NCBI GenBank assembly: GCA_900473795.1
Contig: UCMT01000025.1
Span: forward strand, 1 to 64,000
Direction: 5' to 3'
DNA from: Hyphomicrobiales bacterium
GTDB taxonomy: Bacteria; Pseudomonadota; Alphaproteobacteria; Rhizobiales; Rhizobiaceae
Length of the DNA stretch: 64,000 nucleotides
Made by a program: the position numbers and the translations under genes. The notes under the pieces were generated by a model that did no database searches, had not been told where the DNA came from, and was given only the letters and a program-made list of their open reading frames with translations. The stretch's first letter is position 1, and the number at the start of each line of letters is the position of its first letter. Positions 37,002 to 46,501 of the stretch are shown here, one piece after another.

Positions 37002-38535
37002 GGCGGAGCGCCTCCGAAGAACCGGTGGACGCGGCAAGCACTTCGTCCGGCGATGTCTCGGGCGAGACGAATTCGCGCACAATGCTGCCGCGGAAGAGGA
37101 CAAGGATGCGGTCCGTGATGCCGATCAGTTCCGGCAGGTCGGACGAAAGCACGATGATGCCGGCGCCACGGGCAGCGAGGTCGCCGATCAGGTTGTAGAT
37201 CTCCACTTTCGAACCGATATCGACACCGACCGTCGGCTCGTCGAGCAGGTAGATTTCCGAGTGGCGGCTCAGCCATTTGGCGATGGCGACCTTCTGCTGG
37301 TTGCCGCCCGAGAGCGTACGCACGAGGGCATCGCGTCCGGCTGCCTTGATTTCCAGCCGGCCGATCAGATCATCCGCCTCACGCCGCTCGCGTCTGAAAT
37401 CAAGGAAGCCCAGCTGGGTGAAACGTTTCAGCGAGGAGAGGGTGATGTTTTCAGTGACGCTGAGATCGAGCGCCACGCCGTTGGCGCGCCGGTCTTCCGG
37501 CACGAGTGCCAGGTGCCGATCGACGGACTGCGCCGGATTGACCGAGCGCACGGGCTTGCCGTCGATCTCGATCGTTCCGGAGGTCGCGGTTTCCAGGCCG
37601 AACAGCGTGCGGATCAGGTCCTTGGCGCCGGAGCCGAGAAGGCCGGTCAGGCCAAGCACCTCTCCACGCCGCAGCGTCACGGAGATGTCGTGATATTTTC
37701 CACGTGACGACAGGCGGTTGAGCGTCAGAATATCCTTGCCGGGTGCGATGCTGCGCTTCGGGAACATCTCCTCGATATCGCGCGCCACCATCAACCGGGC
37801 AATCGCCGCCGCCGAGGTTTCTCCAAGGGCCAAGGTGGCGACATCCTCGCCATTGCGCAGCACCGTGACGTGGTCGCAGAGTTCCTCGATCTCGTTGAGA
37901 TAATGCGAGATATAGACGATCGTCACGCCCTCGTCGCGCAACCGGCGGATCAGCCGGAACAGGATATCCGCCTCGCGGCGTACAAGAGCTGCCGTCGGCT
38001 CGTCGAAAACCAGCACCTTCGGCTGGTCGAGCAAGGCGCGGGTGATCTGCACGATCTGTTTTTCGGCGGTGGAAAGCTCGCTGATCAGGGCGCTGTTCGG
38101 CAACCTCACGCCGAAATAGTCATTGAGGATTTCGCTGGCGCGGCGCTGCATCAGGCGCCGGTCGAGAAAGGGCGTGCCGGCGATGCGCGGCTCGCGTCCG
38201 AGAAACAGGGTTTCGCCAACCGTGAAGGTTGGCACGAGCAGGCGATCCTGATGGATGAAATGGATGCCGAGTTCCTCGACCTGGTGCGGCGTCAGCTTGC
38301 CGTAGGTCTGGCCGTCGATCTCGATGCGGCCTTCGTCCGGCTGGTGAAGACCGGCGAGCAGCTTGATCAGCGTCGACTTGCCGGCGCCGTTCTGGCCGAC
38401 GAGGCCATGTACCGTGCCGCGCCTGACGCGCAGCGAGGCACCGGCCAGTGCGACGGCCCCATCGAAATGCTTGACGATGTTTTCGAGATGAAGGGCGTCG
38501 GCGGCTGTGTTCTTGACCGTTAAAGCTGCGCTCAT
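36991..38535 (-). CDS. CUT2-type ABC transporter ATPase (system 1)
   Basis: A 514-residue cytosolic protein with two ABC cassettes in one chain, as in RbsA/MglA. The first has an intact Walker A (GQNGAGKSTLIK) and a degenerate signature (ELSTAEKQIV). The second has the expected degenerate Walker A (GLLGSGAKDL) with a good LSGGNQQK signature and LLDEPTVGVD Walker B. It starts at the ATG at 38535, 76 bp after the binding-protein gene, and overlaps the next permease gene. Confidence 0.92.
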   Translation of the reverse strand: MSAALTVKNTAADALHLENIVKHFDGAVALAGASLRVRRGTVHGLVGQNGAGKSTLIKLLAGLHQPDEGRIEIDGQTYGKLTPHQVEELGIHFIHQDRLLVPTFTVGETLFLGREPRIAGTPFLDRRLMQRRASEILNDYFGVRLPNSALISELSTAEKQIVQITRALLDQPKVLVFDEPTAALVRREADILFRLIRRLRDEGVTIVYISHYLNEIEELCDHVTVLRNGEDVATLALGETSAAAIARLMVARDIEEMFPKRSIAPGKDILTLNRLSSRGKYHDISVTLRRGEVLGLTGLLGSGAKDLIRTLFGLETATSGTIEIDGKPVRSVNPAQSVDRHLALVPEDRRANGVALDLSVTENITLSSLKRFTQLGFLDFRRERREADDLIGRLEIKAAGRDALVRTLSGGNQQKVAIAKWLSRHSEIYLLDEPTVGVDIGSKVEIYNLIGDLAARGAGIIVLSSDLPELIGITDRILVLFRGSIVREFVSPETSPDEVLAASTGSSEALRHVG

Positions 38536-38611
38536 GGAATGTTCGTCCCGCTGATCGATCCAATCGAAACGGCGACCCGAATCCGGTCCGGGTCGCCAAC
38601 GGTTCGCGGCA

Positions 38612-39622
38612 TCAGCCGATGCCGAGCTTCTTGCTGACGTCGTTGACGTTTTGCTTGTTGGCGAGCAGTGCCGGAACATAGGTCTCGCGCGGCAGCGCCT
38701 GGCCGGCGAGCAGGCGGGCGACGTTCTGGATCGCCGTGCGGCCGATTTCGGCCGGCTGTTGTGCCACATCGGCGCCGGCCGGCGAGTTCGGATCGGCGAC
38801 GAGCTGGAGCACTTCCGGGCTGCCATCGACGCCATAGGTGCGGATTTCGTTGCGGCCCGCTGCCGCGACGGCCTGCGTTGCGCCGAGCTGCGGAATGTCC
38901 CAGGCCGACCAGATCGCCTTGATCGAGCCCTTCTCCGGATATTTGTTGAGCAGCGCGGTGATCTGGGTGAAGGCGTCCTGCACCGTGTTCGGAATGACGT
39001 CGCGCAGCTCGGGTTCGAGGATTTTCACCTTCGGGAAGTATTTTACGACGTTGACCAGCTGGTCGTAGCGGATGGCGCATGGCGTCACACCATAGAAGCC
39101 GTTGAAGACCACGATATTGCCTTCGCCACCGATATCGGAAACGAGCTGCAGCGCGAGATCCTTGCCGATGCCCCAATTGTCGGAGGTGGTGTTGTTGATC
39201 GAATTGGTCGAGCCGACATCGACGGTCAGCACCGGAATGCCGGCGTCGCGGGCCTTTTTCAGCCAGGGATCGATGACGCTGAGCGTGCCGAGGATCTGCA
39301 CGATCGCATCCGGTTTCTGGGCGATCAGCGTCTGGAGCTGCGCCACAAGCTTGCCGTCATTGCGGCCGGCATCAACCGCGATCGGCTCGCCGCCGAGCCG
39401 CGTCACTTCCTCGATCTGGGCATTATAGGCCTGAAGGTCGAAGAAATGGTCGGTGCCGGTGGCGCTGATGGCGATGCGCTTGCCTTTCAGCGAGAGCTCC
39501 TCTTCCGCGGCGGCCGTCCGGCTGCCGATGAGGCCTGCGCTGGCGAGCGCTGCTCCCGCCACTGCGGAGAGTTTCAAAAGGTCGCGGCGTCCGACGCCCT
39601 GTGCTGAATTTTCCTGTGACAT
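38612..39622 (-). CDS. Periplasmic sugar-type binding protein with Tat signal (system 1)
   Basis: A 336-residue periplasmic binding protein of the ribose/LacI-like family. The N-terminus has a twin-arginine signal (GRRDLLKLSAVAGAALASAG, arginines 12-13), so it is exported folded. The body has the ribose-binding pattern (RIAISATGTDHFFDLQAY near the start, then LIAQKPDAIVQ and VDVGSTNSINNTTSDNWGIG). AAGGA precedes the ATG at 39622. It is the first gene of the operon that continues through the ATPase, two permeases and the flavin monooxygenase. Ligand unknown; association with sulfur-oxidising enzyme families suggests an organosulfur compound. Confidence 0.87.
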   Translation of the reverse strand: MSQENSAQGVGRRDLLKLSAVAGAALASAGLIGSRTAAAEEELSLKGKRIAISATGTDHFFDLQAYNAQIEEVTRLGGEPIAVDAGRNDGKLVAQLQTLIAQKPDAIVQILGTLSVIDPWLKKARDAGIPVLTVDVGSTNSINNTTSDNWGIGKDLALQLVSDIGGEGNIVVFNGFYGVTPCAIRYDQLVNVVKYFPKVKILEPELRDVIPNTVQDAFTQITALLNKYPEKGSIKAIWSAWDIPQLGATQAVAAAGRNEIRTYGVDGSPEVLQLVADPNSPAGADVAQQPAEIGRTAIQNVARLLAGQALPRETYVPALLANKQNVNDVSKKLGIG

Positions 39623-39635
39623 GGTCCAATCCTTA

Positions 39636-39652
39636 TATAGATAATATCTATA
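39636..39652. promoter_or_regulatory. CTATAGA-type dyad upstream of system 1
   Basis: TATAGAT-AAT-ATCTATA forms a 7-bp inverted repeat 14 bp upstream of the binding-protein start codon. On the sense strand it begins with CTATAGA, shared with three other promoters of this island. Confidence 0.45.
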
Positions 39653-39768
39653 GAATAAGTGAGTTAACGGGATTGCCGAGAAAGAAATTTCCAAAGATGA
39701 GGCGGCGCTCGGAAAACTTGGCTGGTGGAGGCGCCAGGGGATGCGAATTTCCGGCGAGCGGGCGCGCG

Positions 39769-40830
39769 TCACGAGGAGGTGCTGCGTCCGAGTCCATAGG
39801 TCAGCGCCAGCGCTCCGACCAGTACCGCGCCCTTGACGAAATCCTGGGTGTAATAGGGCGCATTCAGCATAGTGAGGCCGTTGAGCAGAACGCCGACGAA
39901 GACCGCGCCGACGATGGTGCCGAGCACGTTCGGCCGGCGCTTGCCGAGAACCGCAAAGCCGATCAGTGCCCCAGCGACGGCGTCCATCAAAAGCGAGCCG
40001 CCGGACGAGACATCGCCACGGCCGACGCGGGCGGCAATGACGATGCCGCCGAGGGATGCGAGCGTGCCGGAGATGACATAAGCAAGTGTTTTCAAGTGCG
40101 TCGTCGAGGCGCCGGCCAGCCGCGTGGCCACCTCGTTGCCGCCGGTGGCGAACAGCAGGCGGCCGATGCGGGTGCGCTCCGTCAGGACGTACAGAGTGAC
40201 GGCCACAAGCGCCATCAGCACCACCGAGATCGGAACGATGCCGAACAGGCTGGAGCGGCCGATCAGCAGGAAATATGGATCGTAGGCCCCGGTTGCGGTC
40301 GTCCCGTCCGGCAGGATCAGCCCGGAGGAAATCGAGCGGCCGGCGGTCGGGATCAGCTGCAGGCCGGAGAGGAGGAACATCATCGACAAGGTCGCAAGCA
40401 GATCGGGCACCCTGAGCTTGACGATGAGGAGTGCATTGACGAGGCCGATAAGCGCACCGAAGGCGAGCACCAGCGGCACGGTCGCAAAGGCATTGAGGCC
40501 CCAGACGATCATCGCATAGCTGGCGGCCATGACACTCGAGGCGGCGATGGCGCCGATCGACAGATCGAAACCGCCGACGGCCAGCGTCACGGTGACGCCC
40601 GCGCCGAGGATGGCGACCACCGCGACGGCCTGCAGGATGCTCATCAGATTGCCGAGATTGGCGAAGGCGGGCTCGGCGGCCGTGAAGCCCAAGAGAAGCG
40701 CTGCCAGCAGGATGAAGACGGCGCCGGAGCGCAGCGTCGCGTTCACATTGCCGAGCCAGCCGGCGGGGTCACCCTCTGTCTTCGTGACCCGCGGCGCCGG
40801 GGACAAGGTTTCGTCGTTGATCGAGGTCAT
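39769..40830 (-). CDS. CUT2-type ABC transporter permease (system 2)
   Basis: A 353-residue RbsC-like permease with about ten membrane segments, carrying TLAVGGFDLSIGAIAASSVM and LMDAVAGALIGFAVLGKRRP. Its start overlaps the stop of the preceding ATPase gene by 4 bp (ATGA). System 2 has a single permease gene, unlike system 1. The 146-bp gap to the next gene downstream contains a separate promoter element. Confidence 0.9.
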   Translation of the reverse strand: MTSINDETLSPAPRVTKTEGDPAGWLGNVNATLRSGAVFILLAALLLGFTAAEPAFANLGNLMSILQAVAVVAILGAGVTVTLAVGGFDLSIGAIAASSVMAASYAMIVWGLNAFATVPLVLAFGALIGLVNALLIVKLRVPDLLATLSMMFLLSGLQLIPTAGRSISSGLILPDGTTATGAYDPYFLLIGRSSLFGIVPISVVLMALVAVTLYVLTERTRIGRLLFATGGNEVATRLAGASTTHLKTLAYVISGTLASLGGIVIAARVGRGDVSSGGSLLMDAVAGALIGFAVLGKRRPNVLGTIVGAVFVGVLLNGLTMLNAPYYTQDFVKGAVLVGALALTYGLGRSTSS

Positions 40831-42308
40831 GCGTGGATTTCCCGGGAAATGTCGGTGGGCGTACCCTGCGGCGCCGCGACAAGGCTGTGATGGTCGATGA
40901 CGAGAATGCGGTCGGCAACCTCAAAGGCCTCTTCCGGATCGGACGTGGCGATCAGGGTCGCGCGGTCGCTGCGGCTGCGGATGGCCTGGATGATGTCGTG
41001 GCGTGCGCCGACATCGACGCCCTGGAACGGTTCGTCGAGCAGGAGCAGGCGGCTCGGTTCCGCTTCCCAGCGGGCGAGGACGACCTTTTGCTGGTTGCCG
41101 CCGGAGAGCGACGCGATCGGCGCTTGCGGCCCGGAAGCCTTGATGCGCAGGCGGGTGATGGCCTTTTCCGCTTCCCGTCGTTCGCGCCCGCCGAACAGGA
41201 AGCCATGCGGATACCATTTGGCGAGATGCGGCAGGCTGATCGTCGCGGCAACCGAACTTCCCGGCCAGTTGGCGGGCATTAGCGAGGAGCGGTGCCGGTC
41301 TTCGGCCGCCATGGCCACGCCGGCTGCAATTGCCTCGGCCGGGGTTTTTGGATGATGCGGGCGGCCGTCGAGAAACATCTCCTCGTCGGCGAGGTGTCCG
41401 GCGCCGAAGATCGCCGACAGCAGGCGGCTCTTGCCGGCACCGAGAACGCCGGTGATGGCCACCACTTCTCCCTCATGAACAGCGAGATCGAAGGCGGCGG
41501 CATCGGGCCGCAGGCGGGCGCCACGCATTTCCAACACCGGTGCGCCGTTTGCGATGCGGGCGTCCGGCCGGGCGGATTGCAGCTTGCGACCGATCATCGT
41601 CTCGATGGCGGCGGCAAAATCGACAGGGCGCTGAAACGCCCAGGCAACCACGCCGCCGCGCAGGACAAGCACCCGGTCGGCGATCGCCTCGAGATCGGCG
41701 GTGCGGTGCGAGATGTAGAGAATGGCAAGGCCGCCGTCGCGCAGGCGCTTGAGAATATCGAACAGGCGGCGGCTTTCCTCAATCGACAGACTTGCCGTCG
41801 GCTCGTCGAGGATCAGCAGATCCGCCTTGTTGGCGAGCGCCCGGGCAATCGCCACGAGCTGCCGGTCCGCGGCGGAGAGATCGGCGAAATCGCGATCGAG
41901 CGGCAGGTCGAAGCCGGCCGCGTCGAGGATCGCCTGCGCCTGGCGGCGAATAGCCGAGCGGGAGACGAAGAAGGGCTGGCTGCGCTCTGTGAACCGCGTC
42001 AGCAGCAGGGTATCGGCGACGGTGAGGCCGGGGGCGCCGACGAGATCGGTCGACTGGTGGACGGTGACGACGCCTGCAGCGGCCGCTTCTGCCGGAGTCT
42101 TCGGTGCATAGGGCTGCTGTTTCAGCGTGATCGTGCCGCTATCGGCCGGCAGCACGCCGGAGAGGATTTTCACCAGCGTCGATTTGCCGGCGCCGTTCGC
42201 CCCCATCAGGGCAACGATTTCGCCGGCATCAATCGTCAGCGTCGCGCTGGCGAGAGCGCGGGTCGACTGAAAACTGCGGCTGAGCGCATCGACGTGAAGC
42301 AGCGGCAT
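40827..42308 (-). CDS. CUT2-type ABC transporter ATPase (system 2)
   Basis: A 493-residue double-cassette ATPase. Cassette 1 has Walker A GANGAGKSTLVK and DEPTASLS; cassette 2 has the degenerate Walker A GVLGAGKSRLL, the LSGGNQQK signature and DEPFQGVD. The ATG at 42308 is chosen over a TTG five codons upstream. It is divergent from the gene for its presumed binding protein at 42682, across a 373-bp gap. Confidence 0.9.
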   Translation of the reverse strand: MPLLHVDALSRSFQSTRALASATLTIDAGEIVALMGANGAGKSTLVKILSGVLPADSGTITLKQQPYAPKTPAEAAAAGVVTVHQSTDLVGAPGLTVADTLLLTRFTERSQPFFVSRSAIRRQAQAILDAAGFDLPLDRDFADLSAADRQLVAIARALANKADLLILDEPTASLSIEESRRLFDILKRLRDGGLAILYISHRTADLEAIADRVLVLRGGVVAWAFQRPVDFAAAIETMIGRKLQSARPDARIANGAPVLEMRGARLRPDAAAFDLAVHEGEVVAITGVLGAGKSRLLSAIFGAGHLADEEMFLDGRPHHPKTPAEAIAAGVAMAAEDRHRSSLMPANWPGSSVAATISLPHLAKWYPHGFLFGGRERREAEKAITRLRIKASGPQAPIASLSGGNQQKVVLARWEAEPSRLLLLDEPFQGVDVGARHDIIQAIRSRSDRATLIATSDPEEAFEVADRILVIDHHSLVAAPQGTPTDISREIHA

Positions 42309-42333
42309 GGGTTGGCATTCCAAAATCTTTATT

Positions 42334-42341
42334 GTCTATAT
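42334..42341. promoter_or_regulatory. CTATAGA-like element upstream of system 2 ATPase
   Basis: The sense strand (minus) reads ATATAGACAATAA, matching the island-wide CTATAGAnnATnA pattern at 7 of 8 core positions, 26 bp before the start codon. The 42309-42681 gap also has a very AT-rich stretch at 42560-42600 with AATCTATTAAAT before the binding-protein gene. I see no gene in this gap. Confidence 0.35.
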
Positions 42342-42681
42342 AAATTGTCATATATTTCGCGTCGGCGACAGCTGCGCGGGGAGAACAGCTTTGCGAAGTA
42401 CCGGCAGCCGGGACAATTTCTTTGCGGGTGGTTCGGCTGCGGCGAAATGTTCGCGCGGGGGCTTTCCGGCAGGCCGATTGCAGGGCTTCGGCAAAACTTT
42501 GCGATGCGGATCGCTTCCGGCGAAACAGAAATCTCCTCGAGCCGTAAAAATCGAACGAAGCAATCTATTAAATTTATGGATTGTATATTTAATAAATTCA
42601 GCGTCCCGAAGGAGGGCTGAAGGCCTGCCGGATGACGCGCCCGATCGTCATTCAGCCGTTGTCCTCGGAAGGAACGCGCCC

Positions 42682-43728
42682 ATGAAAACCTTTCTCCGCC
42701 TGGCGGCAACCGCCGCTTTCATTCCCCTTCTTTTCGTCTCGGCGGCAAAGGCGGATGGCCTTGCCGGCGCGCCGGCCCCCTTCGACAAGGGCGGCGTCAA
42801 GCTGGCGCTGATCAGCTATATTTCCGCGGGCGATTTCTTCCAGGCCTATCAGGCCGGCGCCGAGGCGCAGGCAAAGGCGCTCGGCATCGATCTGCGCGTC
42901 TTCCCCGGACGACAGGATGCGGCCGAGCAGCGTGAGCAGGTGCTGCAGGCGATCAATCTCGGCGTCGAGGGCATCGTCGTCGATCACGGCGTCCCCGAAT
43001 CGCTTGGCGACGTCGTCCAGCAGGCGCTCGACAAGGGTATCAAGGTCGTCGCCTTCGACGTGAACCTCAACAACCCGAAGGTGCCGCAAGTGGAGCAGAG
43101 CGACCATGCGCTCGCCAAGCAGGCGCTCGATCAGGCCGTCAAGGACAATGGCGCCAGCTTCAATGCCGGTTACGTTTATGTCGCAGGCTTTGCGCCGCTC
43201 GATCGCCGCAACGAGGTCTGGGATACGTTCAAGGCGGAGAACAAGGGCGTGATCGAAAAGGCGCGCTTCGGCAATGTCAGCGACACGACGGCGACCAGCA
43301 CGGCCGATCAGGCGAAGGCAGCGCTCAGGGCCAATCCGGATATCTCGGTGGTCTTTGCGCCCTATGACGAATTCGCCCGTGGCGTGAAGCTGGCAGCCGC
43401 TGATCTCGGCATCTCCGACAAGCTCAAGATCTATTCGGCCGATGTCTCGACGGCCGATATTCAGGAAATCACCGAAGAGGGAAGCCCGTGGGTCGCGACG
43501 GTCGCGACCAATCCCGCGGTCGTTGGTGCAGTCTCTGTCCGGGCGGCGGCCCTGGAGATCGCTGGCGAAGAGGTTCCGCGGCAGATCACAGTCGAGCCGA
43601 CGCTGCTCACTCAGAAGAGCCTGCGCGAAGCCGGCGTCAAGTCGATCGAGGAGCTGGCGGCAAAGGTCCCGGCCTTCAGCGCCAGCAATGCGGCAACGGC
43701 AGACTGGATCCCGGCCAAGCTGTTCTGA
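42682..43728 (+). CDS. Periplasmic sugar-type binding protein (system 2)
   Basis: A 348-residue ribose-type binding protein with a Sec signal peptide (cleaved near AKA-DG, residue 23). The mature part has VKLALISYISAGDFFQAY and ALGIDLRVFPGRQDAAEQ, then INLGVEGIVVDHG, typical of the family. GGAAGGA precedes the ATG by 8 nt. It is divergent from the system 2 ATPase and permease, and followed by a terminator and an SfnB-type gene. A large open stretch before the ATG is not coding. Confidence 0.87.
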   Translation: MKTFLRLAATAAFIPLLFVSAAKADGLAGAPAPFDKGGVKLALISYISAGDFFQAYQAGAEAQAKALGIDLRVFPGRQDAAEQREQVLQAINLGVEGIVVDHGVPESLGDVVQQALDKGIKVVAFDVNLNNPKVPQVEQSDHALAKQALDQAVKDNGASFNAGYVYVAGFAPLDRRNEVWDTFKAENKGVIEKARFGNVSDTTATSTADQAKAALRANPDISVVFAPYDEFARGVKLAAADLGISDKLKIYSADVSTADIQEITEEGSPWVATVATNPAVVGAVSVRAAALEIAGEEVPRQITVEPTLLTQKSLREAGVKSIEELAAKVPAFSASNAATADWIPAKLF

Positions 43729-43743
43729 TCGTTTGAAATCCGG

Positions 43744-43775
43744 CGGCGGGGCTTCTTGCCCCGCCGCTCTTTTTC
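43744..43775 (+). terminator. Terminator after the system 2 binding protein
   Basis: CGGCGGGGC-TTCTT-GCCCCGCCG (9-bp perfect stem) runs into CTCTTTTT. It lies between the binding-protein gene and the SfnB-type gene, and so may lower expression of the latter relative to the former. Confidence 0.8.
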
Positions 43776-43798
43776 CCCCACGAACTGGAGTCTTTCCC

Positions 43799-45010
43799 AT
43801 GAGCCAATCCAACGTCGTCTATGCGGCCGGCCTCGGCGTGACACGCGATAGTCTGTTTGCCAGCGCTGCCGAAATCTCCGGCGATCTTTCACGGCGTGCA
43901 GCGGAACTGGACCGCGACGGACGCCCGCCGATTGGAGAGATCGTCAAGCTGAAAAAGGCGGGGCTGCTCAATGCGCTGCATCCGCGCGACATCGGCGGCG
44001 GCGGGCTGGACTGGGTGGACGGCCTGAAACTGGTGCGGATCCTGGCGCGGGGGGAAGCGTCGATCGGCCAGCTGCTCGGCTATCACTTCGTCAACAGCCA
44101 GTTCATCACCTGGGCCTTTGCCGACCAGGCACGCGCGCAGACCTTGGGCGCCGAAACGGTTTCCCGCAACCTTTACTGGGGCGCCGCCGTCAATCCGCGC
44201 GATCCGGGTCTCACTTTGACCCGCCGTGGTACCGGCTATGTGCTGAACGGCCGCAAATCCTTCTCCACCGCCGCGCGCGTGTCCGACTACATCAACGCCA
44301 ATGCGACGCTCGACGGCAAGATCGCCAACTTTGCCGTTCCGACCGACCGCCCCGGCTATGTCGCCAATGACGACTGGGACAATATCGGCCAGCGGCTTTC
44401 CGATTCAGGCAGCGTCGAGTTCCATGATTTTCCGGTCTACGAGGAAGACTTCATCGGGGCGCCGGCGGATGCAAACGAGCCGGCACCGGTGCTCGCGACC
44501 TTCAACACGCCGCTGATCCAGCTGGTGTTCGTGAACTTCTATCTCGGAGCGGCCGAAGGCGCGCTGGCGACAGCACTCGACTATGTCCGCACCACGACGC
44601 GGCCCTGGCTCACCTCCGGCGTCGAGAAGGCATCGGACGATCCCTTTATCCTCGAGCGGGTCGGCGAGTTCACGGCAGCGCTGAAAGCCTCTGCCGCCCT
44701 TGCCGACAGCGCGGCGCTGACGGTGCAGCAGGCCTTGGCGAAGGGGCGGGACGTGACTGCGCGCGAGCGCGGCGAGGCGGCGGCGGAAGCCTATGCGGCC
44801 AAGGTCCACGCCACCCATGTGGCGCTCGACATCACCGCGCGGGTCTTCGAACTTACCGGCGCCCGCTCGACCGCGGAGAAATACCGGTTCGATCGCTTCT
44901 GGCGCAACGTCCGCACCCACACACTGCACGATCCGGTGTTCTACAAGGCGAAGGAGGTCGGCGAGTTCGTGCTGAACGATCGGATCCCGGTGGTGAGTTT
45001 GTATAGCTGA
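43799..45010 (+). CDS. SfnB-type sulfur-acquisition oxidoreductase 1
   Basis: A 403-residue acyl-CoA-dehydrogenase-fold flavoprotein of the SfnB/DszC-like group, which includes sulfur-source oxidoreductases expressed under sulfate limitation. The N-terminal helical part, the beta domain with ARRGTGYVLNGRKSFSTAA-like features (GYVLNGRKSFSTAARVSDYI) and the C-terminal helices with FDRFWRNVRTHTLHDP are all present. The absence of the acyl-CoA dehydrogenase base and the RxxRTHxxHDP motif mark this branch as monooxygenase-like. GGAG lies 8 nt before the ATG. It is convergent with the second SfnB-type gene. Confidence 0.83.
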   Translation: MSQSNVVYAAGLGVTRDSLFASAAEISGDLSRRAAELDRDGRPPIGEIVKLKKAGLLNALHPRDIGGGGLDWVDGLKLVRILARGEASIGQLLGYHFVNSQFITWAFADQARAQTLGAETVSRNLYWGAAVNPRDPGLTLTRRGTGYVLNGRKSFSTAARVSDYINANATLDGKIANFAVPTDRPGYVANDDWDNIGQRLSDSGSVEFHDFPVYEEDFIGAPADANEPAPVLATFNTPLIQLVFVNFYLGAAEGALATALDYVRTTTRPWLTSGVEKASDDPFILERVGEFTAALKASAALADSAALTVQQALAKGRDVTARERGEAAAEAYAAKVHATHVALDITARVFELTGARSTAEKYRFDRFWRNVRTHTLHDPVFYKAKEVGEFVLNDRIPVVSLYS

Positions 45011-45038
45011 GGTGAACCGGCGGCTGCTTTGCGCCAAG

Positions 45039-45111
45039 AAGCGGACATTGCCGCATTTACGAAAGCTCGCAGCCTCCGAAGTCGAGACATGTAGGGGCCA
45101 ATTGTCCGCTT
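45039..45111. repeat. Inverted AAGCGGACATTG repeat
   Basis: AAGCGGACATTG (45039-45050) and CAATTGTCCGCTT (45099-45111) are inverted copies 48 bp apart, differing by one inserted base. They lie in the 173-bp gap between the two convergent SfnB-type genes. Similar AATGTCCGCTT repeats occur in other proteobacterial intergenic regions. Confidence 0.45.
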
Positions 45112-45131
45112 GAGGCAAAAGACCTTCGCGC

Positions 45132-45163
45132 ACGCAAGCCCGCCATTATCGGCGGGCTTGCGT
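45132..45163. terminator. Bidirectional terminator-like hairpin
   Basis: ACGCAAGCCCGCC-ATTATC-GGCGGGCTTGCGT is a perfect 13-bp stem between convergent genes. It lacks a T-run on both sides, so it may act as a transcript end-stabiliser or through Rho. Confidence 0.55.
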
Positions 45164-45183
45164 CAATTGTGAGCCGCGCTCCC

Positions 45184-46401
45184 TCACAACGCCCCGTTCT
45201 TCGGCGGCTTCATCCCGTTCAAATGATAATTCCCGACGACATGCGACTTCCACCGCACCGGGTCGTGCAGGGTGTGGGTGCGGGCGTTGCGCCAGTGGCG
45301 GTCGAGGTTGAGACCGATTCGGGTCGAGGAGGTGCCGGCGAGTTCGAACAGCGTGGTGGAGGCCGCGAGCGCCACTTCCGTGGTCAGAACCTTTGCTGCC
45401 GCGACCGAGAGGGTGGCGTCGATGACGTTGGCTTCGGTCGGGTCCATCTGGGCGACATCGACCTTGCGCCCGGCCCGTTCGACGAGGGCCGTTGCCGCTT
45501 CGATCCTGATGGCGATCTCGCCGACCTTGGCGATGGTCAGCGGGTCGTCGGAGGCGCGCTCGACGCCGGCATCCATCCAGGGACGACTCCGGGTGCGGAC
45601 GAAATCCAGCGTCTCGGCAAAGGCAGCGCGGGCGATGCCGAGATCGATGCCGGCATGGATGATCTGGCCAACCGAACCGATCGTCGTCGGCCGCTCGAAC
45701 CCCTTGTGATGAAAGACGATGGCGTCGGCATTGACGTAGACATTGTCGAAGACCGTCGTGCCGCTGCCGGTGGTACGCTGGCCGAAGCCGTCCCAGTCAT
45801 CAATGATCTCGACGCCCTCGGTGCCCTTGGCGACGAAGGACATGGTCAGCCGGTCTTCCGGATCGAGTGCGAAAACGGTGATCCAGTCGGCAAAGAGCAC
45901 GCCGGTCGAATAGAACTTGCGACCGTTGACGCGGTAACCGGGGCCGTCCGGCACGACGCGGGTGTTGTAATCACCCACCGTCTTCGTGCCGCGTTCGGAC
46001 AGCGCATTGCCAAAGCGGTCGCCGGCGAGGGCGCGGCCGAAGAAATAACGCTTCTGCTCCTCGCTGCCGTCGACCCGCAAAGCCTCCAGGATATAGAAAT
46101 GGTTCTGCGGGATCTGGCCGATCGAGCCGTCTGCTTCTGCCAGAATGGCCGTAACCTCGGCCAGCACGGCGTTGGAGACATCAAGGCCGCCATATTCGGC
46201 GGGAACGGTGATGGCGAGCAGTCCGGAGCGGGCGAGCTCGTCGAGTTCGTCATAGGGCAGGATGCGATCGGCGTCGCGGGCGCTGGCGCGGCCGGCGAAA
46301 TCGGCGGCGAGTGTCCGGGCGGTTTCGATGGCTTCGAAATCGCTGCGAAGGCGCGCAGCCGCGTGCCGGATGGGGGGCTGATACTGCAAGAGGGTTTCCA
46401 T
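45184..46401 (-). CDS. SfnB-type sulfur-acquisition oxidoreductase 2
   Basis: A 405-residue paralogue of the SfnB-type gene at 43799. It shows the same fold and tail (LDRHWRNARTHTLHDPV) and AEYGGLDVSNAVLAEV in the N-terminal half, with GYRVNGRKFYSTGVLFADWI in the beta domain. The ATG at 46401 is chosen; the open frame extends 57 codons upstream across the promoter region, which is non-coding in appearance. A CTATAGA element lies about 70 bp upstream of the start. The two paralogues may act on different substrates or as a heteromer. Confidence 0.83.
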   Translation of the reverse strand: METLLQYQPPIRHAAARLRSDFEAIETARTLAADFAGRASARDADRILPYDELDELARSGLLAITVPAEYGGLDVSNAVLAEVTAILAEADGSIGQIPQNHFYILEALRVDGSEEQKRYFFGRALAGDRFGNALSERGTKTVGDYNTRVVPDGPGYRVNGRKFYSTGVLFADWITVFALDPEDRLTMSFVAKGTEGVEIIDDWDGFGQRTTGSGTTVFDNVYVNADAIVFHHKGFERPTTIGSVGQIIHAGIDLGIARAAFAETLDFVRTRSRPWMDAGVERASDDPLTIAKVGEIAIRIEAATALVERAGRKVDVAQMDPTEANVIDATLSVAAAKVLTTEVALAASTTLFELAGTSSTRIGLNLDRHWRNARTHTLHDPVRWKSHVVGNYHLNGMKPPKNGAL

Positions 46402-46468
46402 CGCACGCTCCGTTTTTGTAACGGAGTATGGGTGGAAGAAGTTGGTCGAAAAGATAAGATTATAATTT

Positions 46469-46476
46469 CTATAGAT
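46469..46476. promoter_or_regulatory. CTATAGA element upstream of SfnB 2
   Basis: The minus strand reads ATCTATAGAAATTATAA here, a full match to the shared island motif, in an AT-rich promoter region 68 bp before the start codon. Confidence 0.4.
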
Positions 46477-46501
46477 CGACTGGACTAAGAAAAGTCTTTC
46501 C

